The notes beneath the pieces were generated by a model that was not told the origin of the DNA, searched no databases, and saw nothing but the letters and a program-made list of their open reading frames with translations. The position numbers were made by a program, and so were the translations under genes. This document shows, piece by piece, positions 25,768-34,377 of a DNA stretch of 64,000 nt (within the stretch, counting starts at the first letter, position 1; every line of letters starts with the position of its first letter). Origin of the DNA: Hoeflea sp. (GTDB lineage: Bacteria > Pseudomonadota > Alphaproteobacteria > Rhizobiales > Rhizobiaceae); NCBI RefSeq assembly GCF_030682515.1, contig NZ_JAUXOD010000032.1, positions 1-64,000 of the forward strand. The letters run 5' to 3'.

Positions 25768-27939
25768 TCAGACGCCCTGCAGCAGGTCGCGGAGCATGTC
25801 GCGGATCAGGTCGATGCGGCCGAGCGCCTCGCGCAGATGCGCGCCGTCCTGGTGATTGAGCCGGTTGACCTCCACCCGGTTCGAGGGCTTCACCCCCGCC
25901 TGGATGTCGGCGATCTGCTGGGTCAGGATCAGCCGGATCAGGAAGCCGTGAATGTCGGAGAGCAGGGCCGCATCGGTTTGGGCCCGCTCGGCGGCCTTGG
26001 CCGCTCCCGTCAACCGGCCCGGCGTGTCGAGCGCCGCCACACCGTGCCGCAGGGCGATGGCGCGGGCGCCGGCGACGATCGGCAGCAGCGCGCCCGCCTT
26101 GAGGTCGACCCTGCCCGATTCGTCCTTGCGGATGCGGCCGAACAGGCCCAGCGGCGCCGAATGCCCGCCGGCCGTCTCGCCCATGGCCCTGAGCATGCCC
26201 GGCGCGCTCCGCGCGGCGCTGCCGGCATGGGTCCTGAGCCGGTCGGCGATCTTCGCGCCTTCCGCGCCCGACGCATGCGCCGGCGTGAAATCATAGAAGA
26301 TATCCACATTGAGCAGCGACTGCGGCGTCGGGCGCCGGGTCCAGTCGTCGACGGCGGCGGTCCATTCCGCCAGCCTGCGCCGCCAGATGCGGTTCTTCGC
26401 CATCACCCCGCCGGTGCAGTAGGGGATCCCGGCCCGGTCGAGGATCTCGTTGATCCGCGTGGCGAAACGCGTGAACCAGTCGCTGGCAGCGTCGAGGTCG
26501 CCGTCATAGTCATCGGCGATCACCAGAGCGTTGTCCTGGTCGGGTGCGAGCAGGCTTTCGCCGCGGCCGCCCGAACCCAGCACCAGCAGCGCGTAATCGG
26601 CCGGCGCCGGACCCGCGCCGCCAGCCAGCATCTCCGCCTCGGCGATCTCCGCGGCGCGCGCGGTCATGGCCCGGCCCTCGGCCGAGATCACGGACGCCGC
26701 CTCGCGCGCGTCAAGGCCATCGGCAAGCAGGGAGGCCGCGAGCGAGGGCAGGGCGGCCTGGACCTTGGCGAGTTCCCGCGGCCGCGAGGCGGCGGCGATC
26801 TCGTCGCCCAGCGTCAGCGTGGCGAGGGCGCGCTCGCGCAACAGCGTGCGCAGGGTGAACACCCCCGCCAGGTCGCCCTTGGCGTCAGTGACGCCGATAT
26901 AGCGCAGGTTCCGCCGCGCCATCAGCCCCAATGTCCGGTAGAGCAGCATGTCGGCGGGCGCGGAGATGACCGGCGCGGTCATCCGCGCGCCGACCGTCAC
27001 GGAGGCGGCGCCCGGTCCGGCCTCGGCCAGTGCCGAGAGAACATCCCGTTCGGTCAGGATCCCGAACTGCCCGTCCGCCCCGGGCTCCACCATCAGGCAG
27101 CCGATGCCGCGATCGGTCATCAGCCGCGCCGCCTCGTAGAGGCTCACCTCGGGGGAAACGGTGATCGGCGGGCTGCTCATCACTTCGCCCAGCCTGTTGC
27201 GATAGAGAAAGCTGTCGATCGCCTTCTGCGCGCCCGATCTCAACGCCCTCGGGGTGAAGTCGGGCCGGCCGCCGGGCCGCTCGAACCATCCCGCATTGTC
27301 CTGCCGGGCGATCAGGTCGGACGGCTTTCTGCACAGCGCGTCGATCTCGCCCAGGCTGCGCACGCCCGCCGCCAGCAGTTGCGGCAACAGCGCCACATAG
27401 ATCTCCGCCGTCGCCATGGCGTCGCCGAGCGCACTGTGGCGGCCCGAGATCGTGATCCCGAGGCCGGTGGCGAGCGAATCGAGCGAGGTGTCGACCAGGC
27501 CCGGCTGCAGGCCGGCCGCAATCAGCCCGACATCGACCGCGTGCGGCTCTTTCCAGGTCAGTCCGTGGCGCTGCGCCTCGTGCCGGAACACCGCCATGTC
27601 GAAATGGATCGAATGGCCGATGACCACCGCGTCGCCGATGAAGGCCGCCAGATCCGGAGCGATCGCGGAAAATGCCGGCTTTCCCGCCACATCGGCGGTG
27701 CTGATGCCGTGAATGCGGCTGGCAATCTCGGGGATCGGCACGCCGGGGTCGAGCAGCACGTCGAACACGTCGTGCGCCAGGATGTCGGCGCCGTGAAGCC
27801 GGACGGCTGCGATCTGCACAAGCCTGTCCTGGCGCACGTCCAGCCCGGTGGTTTCCGTGTCGAGAACGACGGTGTCGAGTGCGATCAGCGGCGTGGCCGG
27901 TCCATGCTGGTTCCGGGGAGGGCCGCCGCGCTTGCTCAT
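25768..27939 (-). CDS. Fusion of DnaQ-like 3'-5' exonuclease, CBS pair and DUF294 nucleotidyltransferase
   Basis: 723 residues in three parts. Residues about 20-190 are a DEDDh exonuclease (VLDTETTG, GHSIHFDMAV, HSALGDAMAT). About 245-375 are two CBS domains (TVSPEVSLYEAARLMTDRG; APADMLLYRTLGLMARRNLR). About 400-720 are a DUF294/GlnD-like nucleotidyltransferase with GSGGRGESLLAPDQDNALV and the DUF294 C-terminal helical domain. In many proteobacteria separate exonuclease and CBS-DUF294 genes sit beside VC_2705-type symporters; here they are one polypeptide, divergent from such a symporter. CBS pairs usually bind adenine nucleotides. A role in controlling the transporter is inference. The next gene upstream overlaps it by 4 bp. 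Confidence 0.9.
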   Translation of the reverse strand: MSKRGGPPRNQHGPATPLIALDTVVLDTETTGLDVRQDRLVQIAAVRLHGADILAHDVFDVLLDPGVPIPEIASRIHGISTADVAGKPAFSAIAPDLAAFIGDAVVIGHSIHFDMAVFRHEAQRHGLTWKEPHAVDVGLIAAGLQPGLVDTSLDSLATGLGITISGRHSALGDAMATAEIYVALLPQLLAAGVRSLGEIDALCRKPSDLIARQDNAGWFERPGGRPDFTPRALRSGAQKAIDSFLYRNRLGEVMSSPPITVSPEVSLYEAARLMTDRGIGCLMVEPGADGQFGILTERDVLSALAEAGPGAASVTVGARMTAPVISAPADMLLYRTLGLMARRNLRYIGVTDAKGDLAGVFTLRTLLRERALATLTLGDEIAAASRPRELAKVQAALPSLAASLLADGLDAREAASVISAEGRAMTARAAEIAEAEMLAGGAGPAPADYALLVLGSGGRGESLLAPDQDNALVIADDYDGDLDAASDWFTRFATRINEILDRAGIPYCTGGVMAKNRIWRRRLAEWTAAVDDWTRRPTPQSLLNVDIFYDFTPAHASGAEGAKIADRLRTHAGSAARSAPGMLRAMGETAGGHSAPLGLFGRIRKDESGRVDLKAGALLPIVAGARAIALRHGVAALDTPGRLTGAAKAAERAQTDAALLSDIHGFLIRLILTQQIADIQAGVKPSNRVEVNRLNHQDGAHLREALGRIDLIRDMLRDLLQGV

Positions 27940-28562
27940 GCGTTGGCCATCCTCATGGCGAGTTTTAAGGTGATGGCGTCGATGTCGAGTTCGCCGCGCA
28001 GCTTGGCTTGCTGGTCGATGAAGCGGAAGGCGACATTGTTGACCACCATCATCTCGTCCGCCGCCCGCACGCTGGCCTCGATCGGCGCATGGTCGAGAAT
28101 GCGCTGGGCGGTGGCGATCGAGATCAGGTCCGGCTTCATCGGCGGCCGGGCCAGCGCGGATGCGAGGCGGAGGTCGAAATCGGCGATCATGTCGTCCCAG
28201 CCGGTGGCTTTCCGGTGCTCGGGCAGCTGGTCGCGGAAAAGGGCGTCGCGGTAGAGCGCCGCGAACACCCTTTTGCGGTCATCGATATCCTGCGGAAGCT
28301 CCGCCCGGATCTCGGCTTCCAGGATCAGGATCATATCCTGGCAGGCCACCCCGAACGCTTCCCATTTGCAGATGTCCAGGGCGCCGCCAAAGCCTTCGTC
28401 GGCGAACAGCCGGGGTCCCGCCATCAGGCTCCGGGCGCGCAGGTAAGAATAGCTGGCGCCCTGGGCCAGATAAGCCGCAGCCGCCCGCACTGCCTCGGCC
28501 AACTCGTCGAGGTCGGTGATGGTTTTCCGCTTCCTGCGAAGCGCGCCGATGAGATCACGCAT
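27936..28562 (-). CDS. Uncharacterised cytoplasmic protein coupled to the exonuclease/DUF294 fusion
   Basis: 208 residues, largely helical, without membrane segments or a motif I recognise. Notable features are the basic N-terminus (ALRRKRKT), a Tyr-rich stretch YLAQGASYSYLRARS, and a conserved-looking C-terminus with NNVAFRFIDQQAKLRGELDI. Its stop overlaps the start of the fusion gene by 4 bp, so the two are made together, and it is the first gene of that unit, divergent from the DUF4212-symporter operon. No function is assigned. CTCCTTTCG read on the minus strand gives a weak GAAAGGAG before the ATG at 28562. Confidence 0.75.
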   Translation of the reverse strand: MRDLIGALRRKRKTITDLDELAEAVRAAAAYLAQGASYSYLRARSLMAGPRLFADEGFGGALDICKWEAFGVACQDMILILEAEIRAELPQDIDDRKRVFAALYRDALFRDQLPEHRKATGWDDMIADFDLRLASALARPPMKPDLISIATAQRILDHAPIEASVRAADEMMVVNNVAFRFIDQQAKLRGELDIDAITLKLAMRMANA

Positions 28563-28584
28563 GGAACCCCTCCTTTCGTCTGAG

Positions 28585-28614
28585 TTGACTCAATTTTTCG
28601 AATCCCACTATACC
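28585..28614 (+). promoter_or_regulatory. Candidate sigma-70 promoter for the DUF4212-symporter operon
   Basis: TTGACT at 28585-28590 and TATACC at 28609-28614 with an 18-bp spacer. The -35 overlaps the imperfect palindrome TGAGTTGACTCA (28581-28592). Transcription from here would give a leader of about 165 nt containing a run of nine G (28662-28670). Confidence 0.4.
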
Positions 28615-28786
28615 GGTACTCCCTTAACCACGACATTGATGTGTTGGGAATAGGGACTTTAGGGGGGGGGCATGGGAAAAACAAAAAACACGAGGCTCCT
28701 CTCTAAGTGACGTAAACATGGGAGGTATTCCGCAGACGTGCAGGCGCGTCTGTACTCTCCCGTATTCGCAACATAGGGAGAAGGAC

Positions 28787-29053
28787 ATGTCCGACAATAT
28801 TTCCCGAGAGGTTGCAGAAGCACACTGGTCCAAGACCAAGAACCTCATGCTCATCACATTGGCGGTATGGGCGTTCTTCAGCTTCTTCATCCATTTCTTC
28901 GTAAGTACTCTGAACAACATCGTCATCCTCGGATTCCCGCTCGGCTTCTATATGGCCGCGCAGGGGTCGCTCATTGTGTTCGTCGTCCTGATCTTCTGGT
29001 TTGCCTCGCGGCAAAACGCGATCGACGAGGAATTCGGCGTCGCGGAAGATTGA
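28787..29053 (+). CDS. DUF4212 protein, small subunit of a sodium/substrate symporter
   Basis: 88-residue inner-membrane protein with two hydrophobic segments (NLMLITLAVWAFFSFFIHFF and FYMAAQGSLIVFVVLIFWF) after a short hydrophilic N-terminus containing HWSKTKN. This matches the DUF4212/TIGR03647 small subunit, analogous to DUF485 beside ActP, always paired with a VC_2705-type symporter. AGGGAGAAGG precedes ATG 28787; in-frame codons upstream to 28718 are not used. The large subunit starts 13 bp after the stop. Confidence 0.88.
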   Translation: MSDNISREVAEAHWSKTKNLMLITLAVWAFFSFFIHFFVSTLNNIVILGFPLGFYMAAQGSLIVFVVLIFWFASRQNAIDEEFGVAED

Positions 29054-29066
29054 GGGGAACACACCA

Positions 29067-30923
29067 ATGGCACTTTCAATGAAAGGCGATTTCACCGACA
29101 ACCTCGGCAAGATCTACGGGATCTATGTCGGCGGTTTCTTCGGCTTCGTCGTCCTTATGGCCATCCTTTCGATGGTCGGCGTTCCGGACCGCGTCATCCT
29201 CTGGTCCTATATGGCCATGACGATCGGCATCTATGCCTTCATCGGCATCATGTCGCGGACCTCGGTGGTTACCGAATACTACGTTGCCGGGCGCTCGGTT
29301 CCGGCAATCTACAACGGCATGGCGACGGGCGCCGACTGGATGTCGGGCGCAAGCTTCGTCGGCATGGCGGGCACGCTGTTCGTGCTCGGCTATGACGGTC
29401 TGGCCTTCGTGCTGGGCTGGACCGGGGGTTACGTTCTGGTTGCGGTGCTTCTGGCTCCCTATCTGCGCAAGTTTGGCGCCTATACGGTTCCGGACTTTTT
29501 GGGCACCCGCTACAACGGCAATGCCGCGCGTCTCGTCGGCATCATCGTGCTGTTTGCCTGCTCGTTCACCTATATCACCGCGCAGGTCTATGCATCCGGC
29601 ATCATCGCCTCCCAGTTCCTCGGCATCGACTTCGAGCTCGCCGTGTTTGCTGGTCTCTTGGGCATTCTCGTCTGCTCGATGCTCGGCGGCATGAAGGCGG
29701 TGACCTGGACACAGGTCGCCCAGTACATCGTTCTGATCGTCGCCTACCTGCTTCCGGCAGTCTGGATGTCGACAGTCCAGTTCGGCATTCCGATCCCGCA
29801 GCTCACCTATGGCGGTGCGCTGAGCAAGATTGCCGAATACGAACAGATCCTTGGCGTGGCCAAGGCGCACGTGGCGCCGTTCACCACCTATTCGCCCAAG
29901 GATTACTTCTTCCTGATCTTCTGCCTGATGGTCGGCACCGCATCGCTGCCGCACATCCTGATGCGCTTCTTCACCACCCCCACGGTGCGTGAGGCGCGCA
30001 AGTCGGTCGGCTGGTCGCTGTTCTTCATCTTCCTGCTGTACTTCACGGCGCCGGCATACGCCGCCTTCTCGAAGTTCAACCTGATGGGGCTGTTTGCCAA
30101 TGCCGAAGGTCTGCAGCTTGCCTTCACGGCCATTCCGGAGTGGATGCTGCAGTGGGGTTCGATCGCCGGTCACCAGCTGGTGACGATCTGCGGCGTCAAG
30201 GCCGAAACGGTCATGGCGATCCAGGCGGCTTGCGAAGCCAAGGGCTTTGTCGGCGGCTTCCCCTATGCGGAACTGAAGCTCAACAACGACATGATCGTGT
30301 TGTCGACTCCGTCGATCGCCGGCATGCCGATCTGGGTTGTCGGACTCGTCGGCGCCGGTGGTTTCGCTGCCGCTCTGTCGACCGCAGACGGCCTGCTGCT
30401 GGCCATCGCCAATGCCTTGTCGCACGACGTCTACTACAAGATGATCGACCCCAAGGCCGACACCAAGCGTCGTCTGATGATCTCCAAGATCCTGCTCGTC
30501 GTCGTTGCTCTCGCGGCAGCGTTCCTGGCGCGCACCAAGCCATCCGACATTCTGTCGATGGTGTCTTGGGCCTTCTCGATCGCCGCGGCCGGCCTGTTCG
30601 CGCCGCTGGTTCTCGGGGTCTGGTGGAAGCGTACCACCAGCATGGGCGCCATCCTGGGCATGATCGCGGGCTTCAGCGTCACGATGTACTACCTGATCGG
30701 CAACGTCTACGGCTTTGACCTGGTCAAGGGCACGGGCGACGAGATCTCGTGGTTCGGCGTGGCGTCGATCTCCTCGGGCGTCTTCGGGGTTCCCGTGGCC
30801 TTCATCGTCACCTATGTGGTGTCGCTGATCACGCCTCCGCCCAGTCAGGAAATGCAGGAGTTCGTCGACCGTCTGCGTCTGCCCGGTGGCGGACAGATGA
30901 TGGTGCAAGGCGTCAACGACTGA
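29067..30923 (+). CDS. Sodium:solute symporter, VC_2705 family (acetate permease-like)
   Basis: 618-residue transporter of the sodium:solute symporter family with about 13 membrane segments. Recognisable stretches are YYVAGRSVPAIYNGMATGAD near the second helix, YITAQVYASGIIAS, the long loop and LPHILMRFFTTPTVREARKS, and the late-helix ALSTADGLLLAIANALSHDV. It belongs with the ActP-like VC_2705 subfamily (TIGR03648) that needs the DUF4212 subunit encoded just upstream. Substrate is probably a small organic acid, but acetate is not proven. I start at ATG 29067. A strong terminator follows the stop. Codon use looks less extreme in GC than neighbouring genes, as expected for a highly expressed gene. 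Confidence 0.92.
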   Translation: MALSMKGDFTDNLGKIYGIYVGGFFGFVVLMAILSMVGVPDRVILWSYMAMTIGIYAFIGIMSRTSVVTEYYVAGRSVPAIYNGMATGADWMSGASFVGMAGTLFVLGYDGLAFVLGWTGGYVLVAVLLAPYLRKFGAYTVPDFLGTRYNGNAARLVGIIVLFACSFTYITAQVYASGIIASQFLGIDFELAVFAGLLGILVCSMLGGMKAVTWTQVAQYIVLIVAYLLPAVWMSTVQFGIPIPQLTYGGALSKIAEYEQILGVAKAHVAPFTTYSPKDYFFLIFCLMVGTASLPHILMRFFTTPTVREARKSVGWSLFFIFLLYFTAPAYAAFSKFNLMGLFANAEGLQLAFTAIPEWMLQWGSIAGHQLVTICGVKAETVMAIQAACEAKGFVGGFPYAELKLNNDMIVLSTPSIAGMPIWVVGLVGAGGFAAALSTADGLLLAIANALSHDVYYKMIDPKADTKRRLMISKILLVVVALAAAFLARTKPSDILSMVSWAFSIAAAGLFAPLVLGVWWKRTTSMGAILGMIAGFSVTMYYLIGNVYGFDLVKGTGDEISWFGVASISSGVFGVPVAFIVTYVVSLITPPPSQEMQEFVDRLRLPGGGQMMVQGVND

Positions 30924-30947
30924 GGTTTTTCCTCTCGCGTCACTCTG

Positions 30948-30976
30948 CGCAGGGCCTTCGGGCCCTGCGTTTTTTT
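30948..30976 (+). terminator. Rho-independent terminator of the symporter operon
   Basis: Perfect 9-bp stem CGCAGGGCC / GGCCCTGCG closed by a TTCG tetraloop and followed by seven T. It lies 24 bp after the symporter stop. Confidence 0.93.
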
Positions 30977-31169
30977 GAGCCCTTCTCCCGGGTGCGCAGC
31001 CCGCTTCGGAGGCTCGGAAGCGTCCAGGCCATGAGATGTCCCTGGCCACGGGCGATTTTGGTTGTCAGCCATGCCGTCATCAGGCATGTCGAACAGGCCG
31101 GAACGGATATGGACCGGTTCTGGCCCAGCGTCGCCCCGGCGCCGGGTCGATGCCGCAATGGAGGAGCGA

Positions 31170-31574
31170 ATGAGCAAACTGGCCTTACGCGGACTGATCA
31201 TCATCGCGCTGACCTATCTGGCGGCGGTGGCGACCTTTCTGATCGGCGGCGCGCCCGGAATAGTCGCGGTGTTTCTTGGCGGGACCTATGCGCTCACGGC
31301 GCTGGCCGCACTTCTGTTTTCCCGCGGCCTGCTCGAATTCGTCGTCGGCGTTGATCGCGAGATCGCCTTCTTCGTGGTGCTCAAGCGGGTGACCGATCCC
31401 TTGCTCGCGCTATTCGACCCGATCACGCCCGGGTTCCTGCTGCCGTTCGCGGCCTCGCTCTACACCGCGTTCCTGTTCTTCTTCTTCAAGCTTTTCCTGT
31501 TTGGCGATGCCTTTCTCGGCCTGCCGCCGCTGTTCATCGTGCTGGTTGCCGCGGTGATGACCGTGTTCTCCTGA
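31170..31574 (+). CDS. Uncharacterised integral membrane protein
   Basis: 134 residues with three or four hydrophobic stretches (LIIIALTYLAAVATFLIGG, then IVAVFLGGTYALTALAALLF; SLYTAFLFFFFKLFLFG; LFIVLVAAVMTVF) and a conserved-looking loop VLKRVTDPLLALFDPITPGF, which resembles the YggT-like motif for small-volume membrane proteins but is not a clear match. ATG 31170 follows GGAGGA and is preferred over ATG 31158 and 31062. Family not assigned. Confidence 0.72.
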   Translation: MSKLALRGLIIIALTYLAAVATFLIGGAPGIVAVFLGGTYALTALAALLFSRGLLEFVVGVDREIAFFVVLKRVTDPLLALFDPITPGFLLPFAASLYTAFLFFFFKLFLFGDAFLGLPPLFIVLVAAVMTVFS

Positions 31575-31613
31575 GCGCAATCTTGACTTCGCCCGGGTCA
31601 GGCGTACTTCTAA

Positions 31614-31659
31614 TGAATGTGGTGCCTGAATGGATCCGTCCGGGCACCACCGGCATTCA
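31614..31659 (+). other. Nested inverted repeat, possible structured leader
   Basis: Outer arms TGAATG/CATTCA (6 bp) and inner arms TGGTGCC/GGCACCA (7 bp) around a 16-nt centre, with a 4-nt interruption on the right side. A weak promoter-like TTGACT (31583-31588) and TACTTC lie just upstream, so this could be a 5' leader structure for the gene at 31742. Confidence 0.35.
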
Positions 31660-31741
31660 TTTCAGGGGTCTGCGGTGCCCCTTGCATCTTCGCCCGGATG
31701 CGCTGCGCCATAGGCCCTGACCGGCAAACCGGACGACAGGC

Positions 31742-32113
31742 ATGGACAAGATCAGCAGACTTGCGCGGCTCAGCGTCCTCAGGGCGGGGGGCTTCGGGTG
31801 CCTGGCGATCCTGATGGTCATGATGGGCACCGCGCACAATCCGGCGCTCAGCATAAAATGCGGCGCCGGCGGAATGCTGCTGATTTCCGCCATCATGCTG
31901 CTCGTCGGCCAGAACTATCACAAGCGCAAGCGGATCCAGGACACCGAGGTCTGGATCATGCTCACCGAGGCCGAGCGCCCGCCTGCCCCGGTCGCCCGGC
32001 GCCTGATCGTCACCGCCATGCGCGGCGAGCTGCTGGAAAAATCCGCCTGGTCCGCCCTGACGGCGATCGCCATGCTGGCCATCTCCGTCGCCTTGCCGAT
32101 CTTCCTGCCCTGA
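31742..32113 (+). CDS. Uncharacterised small membrane protein
   Basis: 123 residues with three hydrophobic segments (LRAGGFGCLAILMVMMG, GGMLLISAIMLLVGQNY, ALTAIAMLAISVALPIFL). A cytoplasmic middle region carries KRKRIQDTEVWIML and Arg-rich PVARRLIVTAMRGEL. No family recognised, although similar proteins are found in rhizobia. The start has no strong ribosome-binding site (GGACGACAGGC), so the call rests on coding character, length and sensible topology. Confidence 0.68.
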   Translation: MDKISRLARLSVLRAGGFGCLAILMVMMGTAHNPALSIKCGAGGMLLISAIMLLVGQNYHKRKRIQDTEVWIMLTEAERPPAPVARRLIVTAMRGELLEKSAWSALTAIAMLAISVALPIFLP

Positions 32114-32201
32114 GGCCGTGGCTCAGCCCGCTCGGGCGTCAGCACGCGCTCCCGGGCGAACCCGGTGCTGAGGCAGGAACTGGTGGATATGTCAAAAAAA
32201 C

Positions 32202-32276
<75 letters not shown>

Positions 32277-32591
32277 CCTTGCTTCACCGCCGACCGGACC
32301 AGCGTCATCGGAGAAGGTCTCCGTCAGCCGCTGTCGGCGCCGCGCGTTCCTCATCCCCTCAAGGCTGTAAACGACTGAAGCGGCCCGCTATTGCCACAGC
32401 TTGGACATGAGTGCAAGCACAAACGGGCGATTGCCGCGGCAAGCATGAAAATGCCTGTGCGACGTCGCTGCGGCCATGGGAGGAACGCCGGTTTTCAAGG
32501 AAAACGAGGCTCTTGCGCTGCCAAGGACTGATCCTGGTGAACCGGGTCTGATCTTCACCTTGAGCCATTTGTGCGCTATCCAGGCTCTGTC
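32277..32591. other. Intergenic region without a convincing gene
   Basis: 315 bp between the 5' end of tRNA-Thr and the small basic protein gene. The part next to the tRNA should hold its promoter (leftward), but I find no clear -35/-10 pair. Short frames here lack ribosome-binding sites and family resemblance. Confidence 0.5.
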
Positions 32592-32828
32592 ATGAGCGAA
32601 AAAACACCCCCTGAAATCAAAAACCGGGACTACAGAAGCGAGGCAGAGCGCCAGGCCGCCAGACGCGCCGAACGCAGCGCGGAACAGTTGCGCGCCAATC
32701 TTCAGCGCCGCAAGGCGCAGACGCGGGCGCGGCGCGAGGGTCTTGCGGACGAGGCCGAAGGTCTGCCGGCCGCGGGCAGGGGCGGCGACACCGCATCCCG
32801 CGACGGCGGCGACAAGCCAGGCGGCTGA
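32592..32828 (+). CDS. Small basic uncharacterised protein
   Basis: 78 residues, very rich in Arg, Ala, Glu and Lys, for example ERQAARRAERSAEQLRA and LQRRKAQTRARREG, with a Gly/Asp-rich disordered tail. Likely a charged helix followed by an unstructured C-terminus. It lies 114 bp before murA on the same strand, where rhizobial genomes often have a short basic hypothetical gene. No domain recognised and the ribosome-binding site is weak, so it could be non-coding. Confidence 0.5.
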   Translation: MSEKTPPEIKNRDYRSEAERQAARRAERSAEQLRANLQRRKAQTRARREGLADEAEGLPAAGRGGDTASRDGGDKPGG

Positions 32829-32942
32829 TCCCCACGCGTCCTCATGTTGCCGCATTCGCCATGATGGTCTAAACACCGCGGCAGATTTCCTTCAAGGCCG
32901 CCGGCCAGGGGCAGGCGCAGGTCAACGTTTCAAGAGGACAGC

Positions 32943-34232
32943 ATGGATCGCATCAGGATCGTTGGCGGAAATCCGCTCAATGGCGTCATTCCGATATCGG
33001 GCGCGAAAAACGCGGCGCTGCCGCTGATGATCGCCTCGCTGCTCACCGACGGCACGCTGACGCTGGAAAACCTGCCGCATCTGGCCGATGTCGAGCAGTT
33101 GCAGCGGATCCTGGGCAATCACGGCGCCGACATTTCCGTGGAGGGCCGCCGCGAGCGCCAGGACGGGCCCTATGCGCGCACCGTGCATTTCACCGCCCGC
33201 ACCATCGTCGACACCACCGCGCCCTATGAGCTGGTCTCCAAGATGCGCGCCAGCTTCTGGGTCATCGGCCCGCTGCTCGCGCGCATGGGCGAGGCCAAGG
33301 TCTCGCTGCCCGGCGGCTGCGCCATCGGCACAAGGCCGGTCGACCTGTTCATCGACGGTCTCGAGCATCTGGGCGCCGAGATCACCATCGACAACGGCTA
33401 TGTCAACGCCCGCGCCCCCAAGGGCCTGATCGGCGGACGCTATGTGTTCCCGAAGGTCTCCGTCGGCGCCACCCACGTCCTGCTGATGGCGGCAACGCTC
33501 GCCAGGGGCCAGACCGTGATCGAGAACGCCGCGCGCGAGCCGGAAGTGGCCGATCTCGCCAAGTGCCTGATCGCCATGGGCGCAAAGATCTCCGGCGCAG
33601 GCACCTCCACCATCATCATCGACGGCGTCGCCTCGCTGTCGGGCGCGCGCCACCGGGTGCTGCCCGATCGCATCGAGACCGGCACCTATGCCATGGCGGT
33701 GGCCATGACCGGCGGCGACGTGCTGCTCGAAAACACCTCCGAAGACCTGCTTAAGAACGCCCTGCTCGCCATTCGCCGCACCGGCGCCGAGGTGACCGCC
33801 GAGGCAGGCGGCATTCGCGTGCGGCGCAATGGCGGCGACATCCTGCCGGTCGACGTGACGACGGATCCGTTCCCGGGCTTCCCGACCGATCTTCAGGCGC
33901 AGTTCATGGCGCTGATGACGCGGGCCGACGGGGTCTCCCACATCACCGAGACGATTTTCGAGAACCGCTTCATGCACGTGCAGGAACTGGCCCGGCTGGG
34001 CGCCAGGATTTCGCTGTCGGGCCAGACCGCGACGATCACCGGCGTCAAGGTGCTCAGGGGCGCGCCGGTGATGGCCACCGATCTGCGCGCCTCGGTGTCG
34101 CTGGTCATCGCGGGTCTCGCCGCCGAGGGCGAAACCGTCGTCAACCGGGTCTATCACCTTGATCGGGGCTTTGAGCGGCTCGAAGAGAAGCTCACCAATT
34201 GCGGTGCCGTGGTCGAACGCATCAGCGACTGA
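32943..34232 (+). CDS. murA: UDP-N-acetylglucosamine 1-carboxyvinyltransferase MurA
   Basis: 429 residues, full length. MurA transfers enolpyruvate from PEP to UDP-GlcNAc, the first committed step of peptidoglycan synthesis. The N-terminal [12 protein letters not shown] binds substrate, the active-site cysteine that fosfomycin alkylates is C126 in [13 protein letters not shown], and the C-terminal domain has [14 protein letters not shown] and [12 protein letters not shown]. Starts at ATG 32943 after AAGAGGA. First gene of a conserved rhizobial run with DUF2948, hisD, UPF0262, phosphatase, infA, maf and yacG. Confidence 0.97.
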   Translation: MDRIRIVGGNPLNGVIPISGAKNAALPLMIASLLTDGTLTLENLPHLADVEQLQRILGNHGADISVEGRRERQDGPYARTVHFTARTIVDTTAPYELVSKMRASFWVIGPLLARMGEAKVSLPGGCAIGTRPVDLFIDGLEHLGAEITIDNGYVNARAPKGLIGGRYVFPKVSVGATHVLLMAATLARGQTVIENAAREPEVADLAKCLIAMGAKISGAGTSTIIIDGVASLSGARHRVLPDRIETGTYAMAVAMTGGDVLLENTSEDLLKNALLAIRRTGAEVTAEAGGIRVRRNGGDILPVDVTTDPFPGFPTDLQAQFMALMTRADGVSHITETIFENRFMHVQELARLGARISLSGQTATITGVKVLRGAPVMATDLRASVSLVIAGLAAEGETVVNRVYHLDRGFERLEEKLTNCGAVVERISD

Positions 34233-34245
34233 GGCTGCGGGGGGG

Positions 34246-34272
34246 CAGGCGGTACAGGCGGTACAGGCGGTA
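34246..34272 (+). repeat. Three tandem copies of CAGGCGGTA
   Basis: Exact 9-bp unit repeated three times, 13 bp after the murA stop and before the DUF2948 gene. A run of seven G immediately precedes it. Likely a small slippage-prone tract in the intergenic leader. Confidence 0.85.
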
Positions 34273-34377
34273 CCCGCCACCTTCGGCGCATTGCGCTTTG
34301 GCCTTGCCGCACCTACCTTGCAGTGCAGCACCGAGCTTGCGGCCGACCGCGCCCTGACAGAAGAATCGAGGAATGCC

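Noticed and set aside
24736-28254. A 1172-codon open frame on the + strand through the aminotransferase and the exonuclease/DUF294 fusion
   Set aside because: It is out of frame with the aminotransferase and antisense to the fusion gene, with skewed composition and no recognisable domain.
28581-28592. TGAGTTGACTCA as a separate operator
   Set aside because: The 5-bp arms are short and overlap the -35 element; too weak to claim beyond a note on the promoter.
29076-31049. A 657-codon minus-strand frame opposite the sodium symporter
   Set aside because: The symporter on the + strand is certain; the antisense chain is rich in Asp/Gly/Arg/His without any fold signature and crosses the strong terminator at 30948-30976.
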